Assembly: GCA_948527295.1 (NCBI GenBank)
Contig: CAOSWK010000004.1
Location: 1-64,000 of the forward strand
Reading direction: 5' to 3'
DNA: 64,000 nt
Source of the DNA: an uncultured Eubacteriales bacterium
GTDB taxonomy: Bacteria > Bacillota > Clostridia > Oscillospirales > Acutalibacteraceae
Part shown: piece by piece, positions 1 to 8,823 of the stretch
Position numbering within the stretch: the first letter of the stretch is position 1
How the letters are laid out: each line of letters starts with the position of its first letter
Notes under the pieces: model-generated
Databases searched by the model: none
What the model was told of the DNA's origin: nothing
Seen by the model: the letters and a program-made list of their open reading frames with translations, nothing else
Made by a program: the position numbers and the translations under genes

Positions 1-2004
1 AGGGGCGTCAATTTTTTGTATGCTTTGAGAGACTAAAGAAGAAGCCTTTTCTACAGAGTTACCAACCCAATCTGAAGGTGGATTATTAGGATCAACAAGG
101 CCACTGCCTGTTCCTGAACCGCTCCAATTTGAAATGGAATTTGTAGTTATATTAGCAGAAAATTTAGGAGCATCGACATTATTTGAAGAAAATAAATTTC
201 TAATGTAATTAACTGTCTTATTAAATATTTCACTTAAAGGGACACCATTATTAAACAAGCTTACAACATAAGCTTTTACCGTGCTATATATAACATTACC
301 GTACGTATATCCCAAGTAAGCAAGTGCCGCATCAGCAATAAGCGCACTAGCCCAGTACACTGTTCTCTGCCAGTTAAAAGATGAAGTTACTGTTGGCGTC
401 TCATTTTCATGAATAACGTCTTTAATACCTTTATTTACACTATTTTTAGCCTTAATTAATTTTTTTGCCTTTGCAATAAATTTTGTAGCAGGCTCAAACT
501 GAGCTCCCATCATTTTACGATATTCTGTAAAATCAGGCCTATCTATCAACTCTTGCCATGTGTCTACCATGTTTTTCAGCATGTCGAAACTATAGTAGTT
601 CATCTTATCAGCAAAATCAAGCAAGCTTTCTGGGTCTTTGTTTGCTAATAAAGTTTTTGCTAGAGCGTTAAATTTATCATTTTCATTAGCAAAACGAAAT
701 AAATAGTTATATTTTTGTTTTGCATAGTCAAAAAGTGTTTCAGCGACTTCGTCGTCAATGTGTACCCCATGAATAAACGTACCCTTTTTAGTAACCTCGG
801 AATTATATAAAAAATCTTTTAAGCTATTTTCCGTTTCGCTATCAAGAACAGCCTCGCTAAAAGAGCCCAAGTCAAAATTATTTCTTAGATAATTTGCCAG
901 AGCTCTTGCTCTTTCAGCCGTCCACCCTCTATGAACATCGTCATTTTCTGGATTAACTACGACGGGCTGAGGCGCTGGCTCAGGTTTTGGTTGAGGAGTA
1001 GGCTCAGGTTTAATGTTTGGCTGGGGCGCAGGTACAGGAGCGGGAGCAGGTTCAGGCGTAGTTTTATTATTATTTATAGGATTAATGACTGGCCTAGGCG
1101 CAGGAGCAGGTTCTGGATTAGTTTTGTTATTTACTGGCGTAACATTTGGCGGCGTAGGTTCAGGTTCAGTTTTATTTATAGTATTAACGACAGGAACAGG
1201 CGCAGGTGCCGGGGTAACTACGTTTGTTTTTGTATTGGGCGCGGGCTCATTTTTCGGTTCCGAGGTAAAAGATTTTACCGAATTGTTTTGTGAAATTTCA
1301 CTTCCGGTCGGCACAGAAGGCCCGGATGAAACATCTGTTGGCGTACTGAGTTGCGGCTGATTTAAATTTTCTGCATCGCTTTGTAACCCAGCTGAAGCCA
1401 CACTTCCGTTCTGGGCTGATCCACGACGGCTACTGAGGCCAGGCCTACTTGAGCTGTTCCTTTGAGACCTGGTTGCGGCCATATTTTTATTGGCCTTTTT
1501 GCTCGATTTTTTCCTGGAGTCGGCCTTTTTTTCGCTAGATTTATCTTTTTGCCGATCGGTTTTGGCTTTTGCAGAGGCCGCCGCACCATCACTTCCACCT
1601 TGGCTTGTTTGTGAGCTAGTTTCGCTATTTTGCGTGGTGGTTTCCTGCGCTACGTTTTCAACTAACTTAAAATTGCTAACGCCAATAGCCAAAGGAAGAG
1701 AACTGAAAAATGCAAGCATCCCTGCCAACAGGAAATTTTGGACGGAGCCTCCGCCACTCACGTTTAGCAAGTCTTCGTCGCTTAGCTCGGATATTTGCGC
1801 CCTTACGTAGTTCAAAAATTCCTCTGGTGTAAAATCTATCCCGTTTTTCTGCGCAAGCGGGATAATTTCATCCTTGACAAATTGTGCTTCGTCGAAAACT
1901 TTATCTTTTTGTTGTAATTTATCTTTAATTTTAATTAGTTCTTTCGCAGTATTTTCATTACTTTTTACTAACCCAAAGAACTTTTCCACATTTTCAACTG
2001 ACAC
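1..2004 (-). CDS. Giant Nif11-leader (double-glycine) protein 1, C-terminus cut by window edge
   Basis: An open frame of 668 codons runs off the left edge. It starts at a GTG (2004) preceded by AAGGTGGT, so an ATG-only search would miss it. Residues 1-85 form a Nif11-type leader: it opens with SVENVEKFF, has the GIDFTPEEF core, and ends LLNVSGG with the double glycine at 84-85. A hydrophobic stretch follows (about 89-113), then a Lys/Ser-rich stretch, a proline-rich spacer (about 255-350) and a mainly helical region. A module near 370-430 (LANYLRNN, KKGTF) resembles modules in the other two giant proteins. A second hydrophobic stretch lies near 560-600. Nif11 leaders are known as export and maturation leaders of small peptides, so a protein this long is atypical. 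Export after cleavage at GG is inferred. The function is unknown. Confidence 0.85.
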   Translation of the reverse strand, partial: MSVENVEKFFGLVKSNENTAKELIKIKDKLQQKDKVFDEAQFVKDEIIPLAQKNGIDFTPEEFLNYVRAQISELSDEDLLNVSGGGSVQNFLLAGMLAFFSSLPLAIGVSNFKLVENVAQETTTQNSETSSQTSQGGSDGAAASAKAKTDRQKDKSSEKKADSRKKSSKKANKNMAATRSQRNSSSRPGLSSRRGSAQNGSVASAGLQSDAENLNQPQLSTPTDVSSGPSVPTGSEISQNNSVKSFTSEPKNEPAPNTKTNVVTPAPAPVPVVNTINKTEPEPTPPNVTPVNNKTNPEPAPAPRPVINPINNNKTTPEPAPAPVPAPQPNIKPEPTPQPKPEPAPQPVVVNPENDDVHRGWTAERARALANYLRNNFDLGSFSEAVLDSETENSLKDFLYNSEVTKKGTFIHGVHIDDEVAETLFDYAKQKYNYLFRFANENDKFNALAKTLLANKDPESLLDFADKMNYYSFDMLKNMVDTWQELIDRPDFTEYRKMMGAQFEPATKFIAKAKKLIKAKNSVNKGIKDVIHENETPTVTSSFNWQRTVYWASALIADAALAYLGYTYGNVIYSTVKAYVVSLFNNGVPLSEIFNKTVNYIRNLFSSNNVDAPKFSANITTNSISNWSGSGTGSGLVDPNNPPSDWVGNSVEKASSLVSQSIQKIDAP
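945..1250 (-). repeat. Proline-rich degenerate tandem repeat within giant protein 1
   Basis: On the minus strand this stretch encodes repeated PEPAPAP / PVINPINNNKT-like units. They alternate proline-rich and Asn/Thr-rich segments. It is probably a flexible or wall-spanning spacer. The open frames seen on the plus strand here are antisense products of the repeat. Confidence 0.75.
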
Positions 2005-2059
2005 TATCCACACCACCTTTTCTTTAATCGCATCTAATTTATAAAATATATACACATAT

Positions 2060-2088
2060 AGACTATCATAAAATTTATTTTTTGTCAA
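2060..2088 (-). promoter_or_regulatory. Promoter of giant protein 1 (TTGACA-17-TAGTCT, extended -10)
   Basis: Read on the minus strand, TTGACA (2083-2088) is followed by a 17-base spacer ending TTTATGA and then TAGTCT (2060-2065). The TG before the -10 makes it an extended -10. Spacing and spacer end match the promoters of the two other giant Nif11 genes. The rest of the 2005-2348 gap holds the divergent promoter at 2288-2315 and otherwise AT-rich sequence in which I see nothing. Confidence 0.65.
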
Positions 2089-2287
2089 TAATTTTACGGT
2101 TTGCAGATTTTTAAAACTTCTGTTTCGATAGTTGCCCTGTTTTAGCGGAATATTAAATCAATTGACATTTTATAGTGAAACCCCCGTGTTTATTAGAGAA
2201 AAATAATTTTAATGAGGACAATGCGCTGTAGGATGAGGCTTAAACACGCACAAAAATTAAATGTAAAATTAAATTAATTTGAACATA

Positions 2288-2315
2288 TTGACAACAAAAA
2301 TTTTTGCAGTAAAAT
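2288..2315 (+). promoter_or_regulatory. Promoter of the secreted 911-residue protein
   Basis: TTGACA (2288-2293), a 16-base spacer and TAAAAT (2310-2315) lie 33 bases before the start codon. A GGGGGA ribosome binding site precedes the ATG at 2349. Confidence 0.6.
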
Positions 2316-2348
2316 ATTAATAAAAATACAAATGAATGGGGGATAAAA

Positions 2349-5084
2349 ATGTTAAATATTGAGAATAAGGTCCTGTGCAAAAAATTTGCGAGTATATTTT
2401 TTTCGAGCGTGGTTGTGTTAAATTTGGCTTTCCCTGCGAGGTTTTCAGCTGCTGCGCCAAACATTGAGACACAAACTGAGCAAAGTCAAGAGTACACGCA
2501 AGATGACGCGATCCATCAAAAAGCTTTGAATACATATTTAGCCGGTGACAGTGAGTTACGTCAAAAGAGGGCTACTCACGACGGCAAACAAGCTTTAGCA
2601 CCAATTCTCTCACACCAGTTTAAAATAGGCGACAACGCAAATTTTGACGGTGCAATTAGCGCCCAACTAGATTTGTTCGAAGGTGACAATTTAGATCAGG
2701 CTTTGCTGGGCGTCATAGACGCATTGGTAAACGTAAGCAAGGATGATAGCCACAAATACAGCCATTTTAAGGGGATTTTGAACAGCCCGGCCCTGATGAA
2801 CACTTTTGGCAACATAATAATTTGCCTTACCGACGGGGCTTCGGACTTACAGCTTAAACGAATCCAAATTATATCTTATTTGGCCGCGGCAGAAGAGGCT
2901 ATGGCGAGCGCTAACTTAAGCGGCAACCAATTTCTCGGCTTCATTACGTCTGCCAAAAACGCATATGAACTTCTCGTTTCTAGGGCGCTTGCGAACTGGA
3001 TTATTGAGGAAAATCGAGTAGAAATTGAAAAGCGTATGGGCAGCGAGGGCACATCTGCCGAAGTTGCGCTTAATTTAAATGTGAACTCTGGCGCGCTGGA
3101 GCCGAAACTCAGCTTTGGAGTGAATGTAAACGAAGGTGGGTCGGAGAAAAATTTTTATCGGATCAACAGAAGTGGCAATTTTGGTGGATCGGTTGCTTTT
3201 GGGTTACCCAAAAGTGCAGATCTTTCGCTAAATGGCAAACTTGAGCTGGCGCAAGTGTTGGTCTGCCGCTCTTTGGAACAATTTTTAGACAGCAACTCCA
3301 AGTTTAGTTCGACGATTTATAAACGCGCCCCAAAAATCAAAGATATCGCAAAGGCTAGAAGGCAGATGCAAGACCACGAGCGGATCGTGCTATCGAACTT
3401 TAGGACGTCGATGGAATTTTATTTGAAGCTTTTGGGGCTGGTGTCGCAAAACGCCCAACTCGCTGCGCCCAAGGTAACAAAGGCATCTATGGCAAACAAA
3501 GAATTCACCGTTCAAGCTACGGCGGGGCTTTCTGCCGATTTAAAGGCTCTTGCTAAGGCTGGAATCAGCGCCAAAGCTAGTGGCACAGGCGGATACACGA
3601 CTACTCTGGTGTACCACAACTACTTGAGCTTGATTAATGCGGACTGCTCGCCTTCTACGGTTGCTGGGTCGACCGAAAAGATAATCAGCAAGCTTAAAAC
3701 CGCCGACTTTCCCATTGTTATCGAGTGCAGAGCTCATCTGTTAGACAAAGCCAGCGGACAAACCGTTGCCACGCTCGTAAGCCGAGTGAAGGGCGACTTA
3801 ACTGCGTATAATCAGTGTTTGTCCGTTATTGCAAACGAGCACGCCACCAAGAAGGAAAAAGCCGACGCAAAGCGCCTTAAGCACGCTATGGAAAAGCGTT
3901 GGCTCCTTCAAAACGTTACCGGACGCCTCAACATGCTGAAGGCGGCTGTCTCTGTAGCTTCCATGCTTAGAGGCGCCTGCGATTTTAGCGATAACGAAGA
4001 ATTGCAAAAATTGTTTTACGACTTGTATTTTCAGATATCCGAACTAGAAAAGGTTCAGGCGTTGACCCGCTCCATAGTGCCGACGAAACGGTCTGCAGAG
4101 TTTTTTACAACTCACAAAGCCACGTCCTACGGCATTGAAGGCGCCTTCGATTTCGAAATCTCTGTGATTGGTAAGTCAACTGCAAAAATTTTATACGACG
4201 TGACCAACTCTGAATTTGGCGACGAAACCAGCAAAGACCTCACGTTTGTCGTCAAGCTGCCCGTGCACAACAACAATATAATCGGCCAGCAGGCTTTTCA
4301 AAAAACTCTCGACGAAGTGAAAAAAAGGTTGGCGCGGTCGCCCAACGAGACCGTGCAGACGATAAACAAAGGCGTTGAATTGCTGGGCGAAAAATTTTGC
4401 CCGATGCTAAAAAATCTCAATTATAAAACGAAGGAACCTCTCTACAAAAAGCTTGCCAAGAAAATCCCCAAAAAGTATGCCCAGATCACCATTGAGCTCA
4501 CTCAAACGCCAACATGCAGCAACTTTAGCTTGCCTTTGCCTGGCGAAGAAACCATCTGCAATCGTCCTCAAATTTGGGTGCTAAAGCGCGTAGTTGCGAC
4601 CGAGATAAAGACACTAAAAGCAGAAGACCTGGGCGCAGGGCTAGCTTCGGCCAGCACGGCGGGGGAAGTTAATAAAAATTCCAATGTGATTGGGACAAAT
4701 TCGCTGGTATTTTTAGCAAGCAAGTTCAATAATATCGCAAAAGGGCTGCAGGATCGAGCAGATCAATGTGGCGTCATAAGTGAGCTATGGTCAGACTTTA
4801 AAACCGAGCAAGAAGATCAGCTAAAAAAGCTTTTCGTGAATATCGGTAATAGCGAGAGCAACGCGCGCTACGAGCTGCAGTGCATGTATAATAATGTTAA
4901 GTTAAACAATATAAACAATACTGTTGATGAGGCTTTTTTGAATTTTTTGAGTGCTTGCAAAGACTTTTCGGGCGATTCTTCTGAGGAAAATTACGCTAAA
5001 GCCTCTAACTTTATGGACGATGTGTTGCAATTAAATTTTGAATATAGCTACGTGCCAAGCTATAATCGCTTGCATTCACTATAA
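2349..5084 (+). CDS. Large secreted protein of unknown function
   Basis: 911 residues, not recognised. The N-terminus has a basic stretch, a hydrophobic core (about 14-30) and a likely signal peptidase site around FSAAAP, so secretion is likely. The rest is mostly helical and charged, with about a dozen scattered cysteines but no CXXC or other motif I know. A Gly/Ser/Asn-rich stretch with beta-like character lies near 235-300. There is no Nif11 leader and no LPXTG or other anchor. It is transcribed divergently from giant protein 1 and ends at its own terminator, so it is monocistronic. Its base composition is visibly richer in GC than the adjacent giant gene. A partnership with the giant protein is only a guess from position. 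Confidence 0.85.
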   Translation: MLNIENKVLCKKFASIFFSSVVVLNLAFPARFSAAAPNIETQTEQSQEYTQDDAIHQKALNTYLAGDSELRQKRATHDGKQALAPILSHQFKIGDNANFDGAISAQLDLFEGDNLDQALLGVIDALVNVSKDDSHKYSHFKGILNSPALMNTFGNIIICLTDGASDLQLKRIQIISYLAAAEEAMASANLSGNQFLGFITSAKNAYELLVSRALANWIIEENRVEIEKRMGSEGTSAEVALNLNVNSGALEPKLSFGVNVNEGGSEKNFYRINRSGNFGGSVAFGLPKSADLSLNGKLELAQVLVCRSLEQFLDSNSKFSSTIYKRAPKIKDIAKARRQMQDHERIVLSNFRTSMEFYLKLLGLVSQNAQLAAPKVTKASMANKEFTVQATAGLSADLKALAKAGISAKASGTGGYTTTLVYHNYLSLINADCSPSTVAGSTEKIISKLKTADFPIVIECRAHLLDKASGQTVATLVSRVKGDLTAYNQCLSVIANEHATKKEKADAKRLKHAMEKRWLLQNVTGRLNMLKAAVSVASMLRGACDFSDNEELQKLFYDLYFQISELEKVQALTRSIVPTKRSAEFFTTHKATSYGIEGAFDFEISVIGKSTAKILYDVTNSEFGDETSKDLTFVVKLPVHNNNIIGQQAFQKTLDEVKKRLARSPNETVQTINKGVELLGEKFCPMLKNLNYKTKEPLYKKLAKKIPKKYAQITIELTQTPTCSNFSLPLPGEETICNRPQIWVLKRVVATEIKTLKAEDLGAGLASASTAGEVNKNSNVIGTNSLVFLASKFNNIAKGLQDRADQCGVISELWSDFKTEQEDQLKKLFVNIGNSESNARYELQCMYNNVKLNNINNTVDEAFLNFLSACKDFSGDSSEENYAKASNFMDDVLQLNFEYSYVPSYNRLHSL

Positions 5085-5115
5085 AAATTGGGGCGTGGTT
5101 GTGATTAAATCAAAA

Positions 5116-5140
5116 AGGGACTTATAAAGTCTCTTTTTTT
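5116..5140 (+). terminator. Rho-independent terminator after the 911-residue protein
   Basis: AGGGACT, loop TATAA, AGTCTCT, then a run of T. Positions 5117-5133 form the stem-loop. Confidence 0.85.
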
Positions 5141-5141
5141 A

Positions 5142-5150
5142 TGGTATATT
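5142..5150 (+). promoter_or_regulatory. Extended -10 promoter of the rbgA operon
   Basis: TGG followed by TATATT, right after the preceding terminator and 47 bases before the chosen rbgA start. The same TGG-TATAnT form recurs before tig, fhs, azlC and glmS. Confidence 0.5.
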
Positions 5151-5196
5151 TATGGTAAGCCATTTTGTTTTACATTCAGCAAAGGAGACTCGCGCC

Positions 5197-6054
5197 ATGA
5201 GTGACGGGATGCAGACGATTCAGTGGTTCCCTGGCCATATGACGAAGACTAGACGGAAAATCGCAGAAAATTTAAAGCTTATAGACATTGTTGCCGAGAT
5301 CGTTGATGCCAGGATTCCGCAGAGTAGCAGAAACCCCGACATTGATGCGTTGGTTTTGAATAAGCCAAGGATTATTATTTTGAACAAGTCGGACATTGCG
5401 GACCCTCAAAAAAACCGAATTTGGCTTGATTATTACAAAAAGCAGGGTATCACTGCGATTTTGGTTGACTGCAAGTCGGGTAAGGGCGTTAATTTGTTTG
5501 TGCCGACCGTTAAGAGTATTCTTAAAGACCAGCTGGAACGAGCTTCGCACAAAGGCCTCAACAAGAGTGTGCGCGTAATGATCGTTGGGATCCCGAATGT
5601 GGGGAAGTCTTCTTTTATTAATCGCCTATCTGGCGGCAAAAGGGCGAAGGTTGAAGACAGACCTGGCGTTACGATGGGAAATCAGTGGTTTTCAATATCT
5701 AAGGACGTTGAATTGCTTGATACTCCGGGCATTTTGTGGCCAAAATTTGATGATATGCTCATTGCAGAAAAATTGGCGTTTACCGGCGCAATCAAAGATA
5801 ACGTTTTGGACGTTGAGCAGCTTGCGGCCAGGCTTTTAACGTGTTTGGCGGCGGACTATGCTGAAAATTTGGCTAAGAGATATAAGCTTGAAAACAGCTG
5901 CATAGCGGGGAAGTCCGGGCTAGAGCTTTTGGACATTATTGCGAAAAAGCGCGGGATGCTAATTTCGGGCGGAAAAATTGACACCGAACGAGCAGCTATA
6001 ATGGTCTTGGACGAATTTCGGGCGGCAAATCTAGGCCGAATAACGCTGGATTAA
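5197..6054 (+). CDS. rbgA: Ribosome biogenesis GTPase RbgA (YlqF)
   Basis: 285 residues. Cytoplasmic circularly permuted GTPase that acts late in assembly of the 50S ribosomal subunit. The permuted motif order is visible: NKSD (G4) comes first, then GIPNVGKS (G1/P-loop), a PGVT switch region and DTPG (G3). It opens with the family's typical QWFPGHMTK. I chose the ATG at 5197 because AAAGGAG lies nine bases upstream; an in-frame ATG at 5152 has no ribosome binding site and adds residues not expected in the family. First gene of a run with rnhB, yraN and two hydrolases, an order common in Firmicutes. Confidence 0.95.
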   Translation: MSDGMQTIQWFPGHMTKTRRKIAENLKLIDIVAEIVDARIPQSSRNPDIDALVLNKPRIIILNKSDIADPQKNRIWLDYYKKQGITAILVDCKSGKGVNLFVPTVKSILKDQLERASHKGLNKSVRVMIVGIPNVGKSSFINRLSGGKRAKVEDRPGVTMGNQWFSISKDVELLDTPGILWPKFDDMLIAEKLAFTGAIKDNVLDVEQLAARLLTCLAADYAENLAKRYKLENSCIAGKSGLELLDIIAKKRGMLISGGKIDTERAAIMVLDEFRAANLGRITLD

Positions 6055-6083
6055 CTTTGATTTTAGGGGTTTTATAAATTTTG

Positions 6084-6704
6084 ATGAAGACGAAAATCGA
6101 GAAAGACTGGCTTTTATACGAAAGAGAATCTCAGAACAACGGATACAACGTGGTTTGTGGCGTGGACGAAGCTGGCAGAGGACCTTTGGCCGGCCCTGTT
6201 TTTGCGGCTGCAGTCATTTTGCCGCAGGGGCTGGCCATTGAGGGCATTGATGACTCCAAAAAGCTTAGCGAAAAGAAGCGAGAAGCCTTATACGACGAGA
6301 TAAAATCGCTTGCGGTCGCGTTTAACGTGGCTTTTGCGACTGAAAAGGAAATCGACGAGGTTAACATTTTGAATGCAACATTTCTTGCGATGAAGCGCGC
6401 TGTAGACGGCTTAAGCTTGCGGCCAGACCTTGTACTTGTTGATGGCAACAGGGCTCCAGCCCTAGAGCTGCCTACAAAGACGATAGTTAAAGGGGACTCT
6501 TTATCGGCGTCGATTGCGGCGGCGTCTATCTTGGCTAAGGTTGAGCGCGACAGGCTGATAAAAAAGTTAAGCGAGAAATATCCTAGTTATGGGCTTGAAA
6601 GGCACAAGGGCTACGGCACAAAGATGCATGTTGAGGCGATCAAAAGGCACGGCCCGGCGGAGGTACATCGGAAGAGCTTTTTGAAAAAGATTTTGGGTGA
6701 GTGA
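6084..6704 (+). CDS. rnhB: Ribonuclease HII
   Basis: 206 residues. Removes ribonucleotides and RNA from RNA-DNA hybrids. The catalytic motif GVDEAGRGPLAGPV lies near the N-terminus, followed by DDSKKLS and LVDGN, which supply the acidic metal-binding residues. The C-terminal RHKGYGT motif is intact. TTG at 6081 directly precedes the ATG at 6084; ATG is preferred. Ends three bases before yraN, so probably co-transcribed with it. Confidence 0.96.
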   Translation: MKTKIEKDWLLYERESQNNGYNVVCGVDEAGRGPLAGPVFAAAVILPQGLAIEGIDDSKKLSEKKREALYDEIKSLAVAFNVAFATEKEIDEVNILNATFLAMKRAVDGLSLRPDLVLVDGNRAPALELPTKTIVKGDSLSASIAAASILAKVERDRLIKKLSEKYPSYGLERHKGYGTKMHVEAIKRHGPAEVHRKSFLKKILGE

Positions 6705-6707
6705 CGC

Positions 6708-7097
6708 ATGTTTGACAGCTTGAAGATGGGGAAGAAGGGCGAGGATATCGCTGTTCGCTACCTTGAAAATCGTGGATACAGGATTCTTGACCGGAACTAC
6801 CGCAGCAGGTACGGGGAAATTGACATTATTGCTGAAAAGGGAGCTTGCATTGTATTTGTTGAAGTGAAGACCCGCCGCGCGGGGACGCCATTTATCGCTG
6901 CTGAGGCTGTCGACACGATTAAACAGAAAAAAATTATAAAAACTGCGATGATGTATCTATCGCAGACTGATGCGGGGTTGCAGCCTCGCTTTGATGTAAT
7001 CGCGGTTTTGTTTGATAAAAAGCTTGGCCGATGCGATTATACGGTCGATCACATAGAAAATGCTTTTGAAGGAGTTGACTTTTTTGAAACTTTTTGA
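6708..7097 (+). CDS. yraN: UPF0102 family protein YraN
   Basis: 129 residues. Endonuclease-fold protein of the UPF0102 family, role not firmly established. Typical features are GEDIAVRYLENRGY near the N-terminus and the nuclease-like GEIDIIA ... FVEVKTR core. It sits directly after rnhB, the usual arrangement in many bacteria, and its end overlaps the start of the next gene by 14 bases. Confidence 0.93.
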   Translation: MFDSLKMGKKGEDIAVRYLENRGYRILDRNYRSRYGEIDIIAEKGACIVFVEVKTRRAGTPFIAAEAVDTIKQKKIIKTAMMYLSQTDAGLQPRFDVIAVLFDKKLGRCDYTVDHIENAFEGVDFFETF

Positions 7098-8016
7098 CTT
7101 GCACTGCGACACGCTGTTTCGCGCACTTGACGAGAACGGCGGGATTGTTGACAACGGTTATCAGCTTTCGGTTTTGCGCGGGCGTAAATATGAGGCTTGG
7201 GCGCAGTGTTTTGCGGTTTGGATTCCGGACGAATACCGTGGAGATGAGGCAATTTCTCTTTTTAAACGCGCAAATCAGATGTTTGATAGGGAGATTCAGG
7301 AGAATTCGGAGCTTATCTGCAAATGCAAAAATACTGACGACATAAAAAACGCGGTGGATACTCACAAGTGCGCTGCGATTTTAACTGTGGAGGGCGGAGC
7401 TGCGCTGGCTGGAGACATCCGTAACCTTGATTATCTGCATGACTGCGGCGTTAAGATGATGACACTTACTTGGAACGGCAGTTGCGAGATTGGTGGCGGT
7501 TCTTTGGCTAAGGCCCCAAATGACGGGATTACTGAATTTGGCAAGAGTGTTATTCGGCGTATGGATGAGCTTTCTATCACCATTGATATCTCTCACGCGA
7601 GTGATAATCTCTTTTTTGATGTTGCAAGCACTGTGGACGCCCCGCTTGTTGCCAGCCATTCGAATTCTCGCGCGGTTTGCCTACATAGGAGGAACCTGAC
7701 TGACGAGCAATTTAGCGTTATTAAGGGCCGCGGTGGGCTGGTTGGCCTTAATTTTGCTAGGCAGTTTCTCTCGGATGGCGACGCTGCTAGCGGTTATGAC
7801 ATTTTACGTCATGCCGAGCATTTTTTGGCGTTGGGTGGAGAGAAGGTCGTCTGTTTGGGAACGGACTTCGACGGCGCAGATGTTATCAGTGATGTGCCCT
7901 GCGTTGAGCGCATGGACGTTCTTTATGAGCTTTTTTTGAAGCATAATTACAGCGAGGACCTGGTTGCAGACATATTTTTTAACAACGCGTTTGACTTTTT
8001 TGCGCGGCTGGGCTAG
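7084..8016 (+). CDS. M19 family (renal-type) membrane dipeptidase
   Basis: 310 residues. Zinc-dependent dipeptidase of peptidase family M19, probably cytoplasmic since no signal peptide is seen. Metal ligands are visible as DLHCDT at the N-terminus, the VEGG glutamate near residue 108, DISHAS and SHSNSRAV. The end has the expected GTDFDG. I chose TTG at 7084 because AAGGAG lies nine bases upstream; an upstream ATG at 7060 lies before that ribosome binding site. Translation is probably coupled to yraN. The physiological substrate is not known. Confidence 0.9.
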   Translation: MKLFDLHCDTLFRALDENGGIVDNGYQLSVLRGRKYEAWAQCFAVWIPDEYRGDEAISLFKRANQMFDREIQENSELICKCKNTDDIKNAVDTHKCAAILTVEGGAALAGDIRNLDYLHDCGVKMMTLTWNGSCEIGGGSLAKAPNDGITEFGKSVIRRMDELSITIDISHASDNLFFDVASTVDAPLVASHSNSRAVCLHRRNLTDEQFSVIKGRGGLVGLNFARQFLSDGDAASGYDILRHAEHFLALGGEKVVCLGTDFDGADVISDVPCVERMDVLYELFLKHNYSEDLVADIFFNNAFDFFARLG

Positions 8017-8049
8017 GCTAAACTAAGGTTGATTTGGGAGGTTTGCGGG

Positions 8050-8739
8050 ATGTCGCTTTACGCGATAGCGGATTTGCACTTGTCTTTGGGCACGGATAAG
8101 CCGATGGACATTTTTGGCGGGTGGGACAATTACGTTGAGCGCCTTAGGGAGAACTGGGAGAGCACCATAAAGGCCGATGACACTGTGGTTGTTGCCGGAG
8201 ATATCTCTTGGGCGATGCGGCTAAATGAGACTTTTGAGGATTTTGCATTTATTGAATCACTGCCCGGGAAAAAGATATTTTTAAAGGGGAACCACGATTA
8301 TTGGTGGACTACGCGGAAAAAGATAGAGGATTATCTTTTGGCGAATAATTTTAATTCGATTTCAATATTATTTAATTCGGCCGCGGTTGTGGACGATTTT
8401 GCGATTTGCGGGACTAGGGGATGGTCGTATGACTGCAGCTCGCAGGAGGATATCAAGATTTTGAACCGCGAAGTTGGCCGTCTTACGCTTTCTATTGAGC
8501 AGGCCCAAAAATACAACCGCGAAATTATCGCCTTTTTGCACTATCCGCCGGTGTTTTCTGGCTATGAATGCACCGAGATAATTGATGTTTTGCGCAAGTA
8601 CAATATAAAAAAGTGCTATTATGGCCATATTCACGGCAAACGCATCGCCAAAAAGGCCGTCGTTGGCTTATATAAAGGCATCGATTTTCATATGATATCT
8701 TGCGACCAGGTCGGCTTTTCGCCCGTTTTGGTTTTGTGA
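8050..8739 (+). CDS. Calcineurin-like metallophosphoesterase
   Basis: 229 residues. Contains the metallophosphoesterase metal-binding motifs in order: DLHLS, GDISWAM, GNHDYWW, HYPP and GHIHG. It belongs to the group of small cytoplasmic phosphoesterases often found next to tig in Clostridia; the substrate is unknown. Start at the ATG at 8050 with GGGAGG eight bases upstream; an ATG at 8029 has no such site. Last gene of the rbgA run. Confidence 0.9.
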   Translation: MSLYAIADLHLSLGTDKPMDIFGGWDNYVERLRENWESTIKADDTVVVAGDISWAMRLNETFEDFAFIESLPGKKIFLKGNHDYWWTTRKKIEDYLLANNFNSISILFNSAAVVDDFAICGTRGWSYDCSSQEDIKILNREVGRLTLSIEQAQKYNREIIAFLHYPPVFSGYECTEIIDVLRKYNIKKCYYGHIHGKRIAKKAVVGLYKGIDFHMISCDQVGFSPVLVL

Positions 8740-8777
8740 GGATTTATTTTAAAAAAGTGTAGAAATTTTATTTTTTT

Positions 8778-8788
8778 TGTGGTATAAT
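8778..8788 (+). promoter_or_regulatory. Extended -10 promoter of tig
   Basis: TGTGGTATAAT ends 35 bases before the tig start. There is no convincing -35. GGGAGG (8813-8818) serves as the ribosome binding site. Confidence 0.6.
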
Positions 8789-8823
8789 TAGTAGAGATAT
8801 CTGCATTTTTTGGGAGGATAATA

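Noticed and set aside
931..1360. Overlapping plus-strand open frames rich in Arg or Gly/Ala
   Set aside because: They are antisense to the proline-rich repeat of giant protein 1. Low-complexity coding on one strand opens frames on the other, and there is no ribosome binding site.
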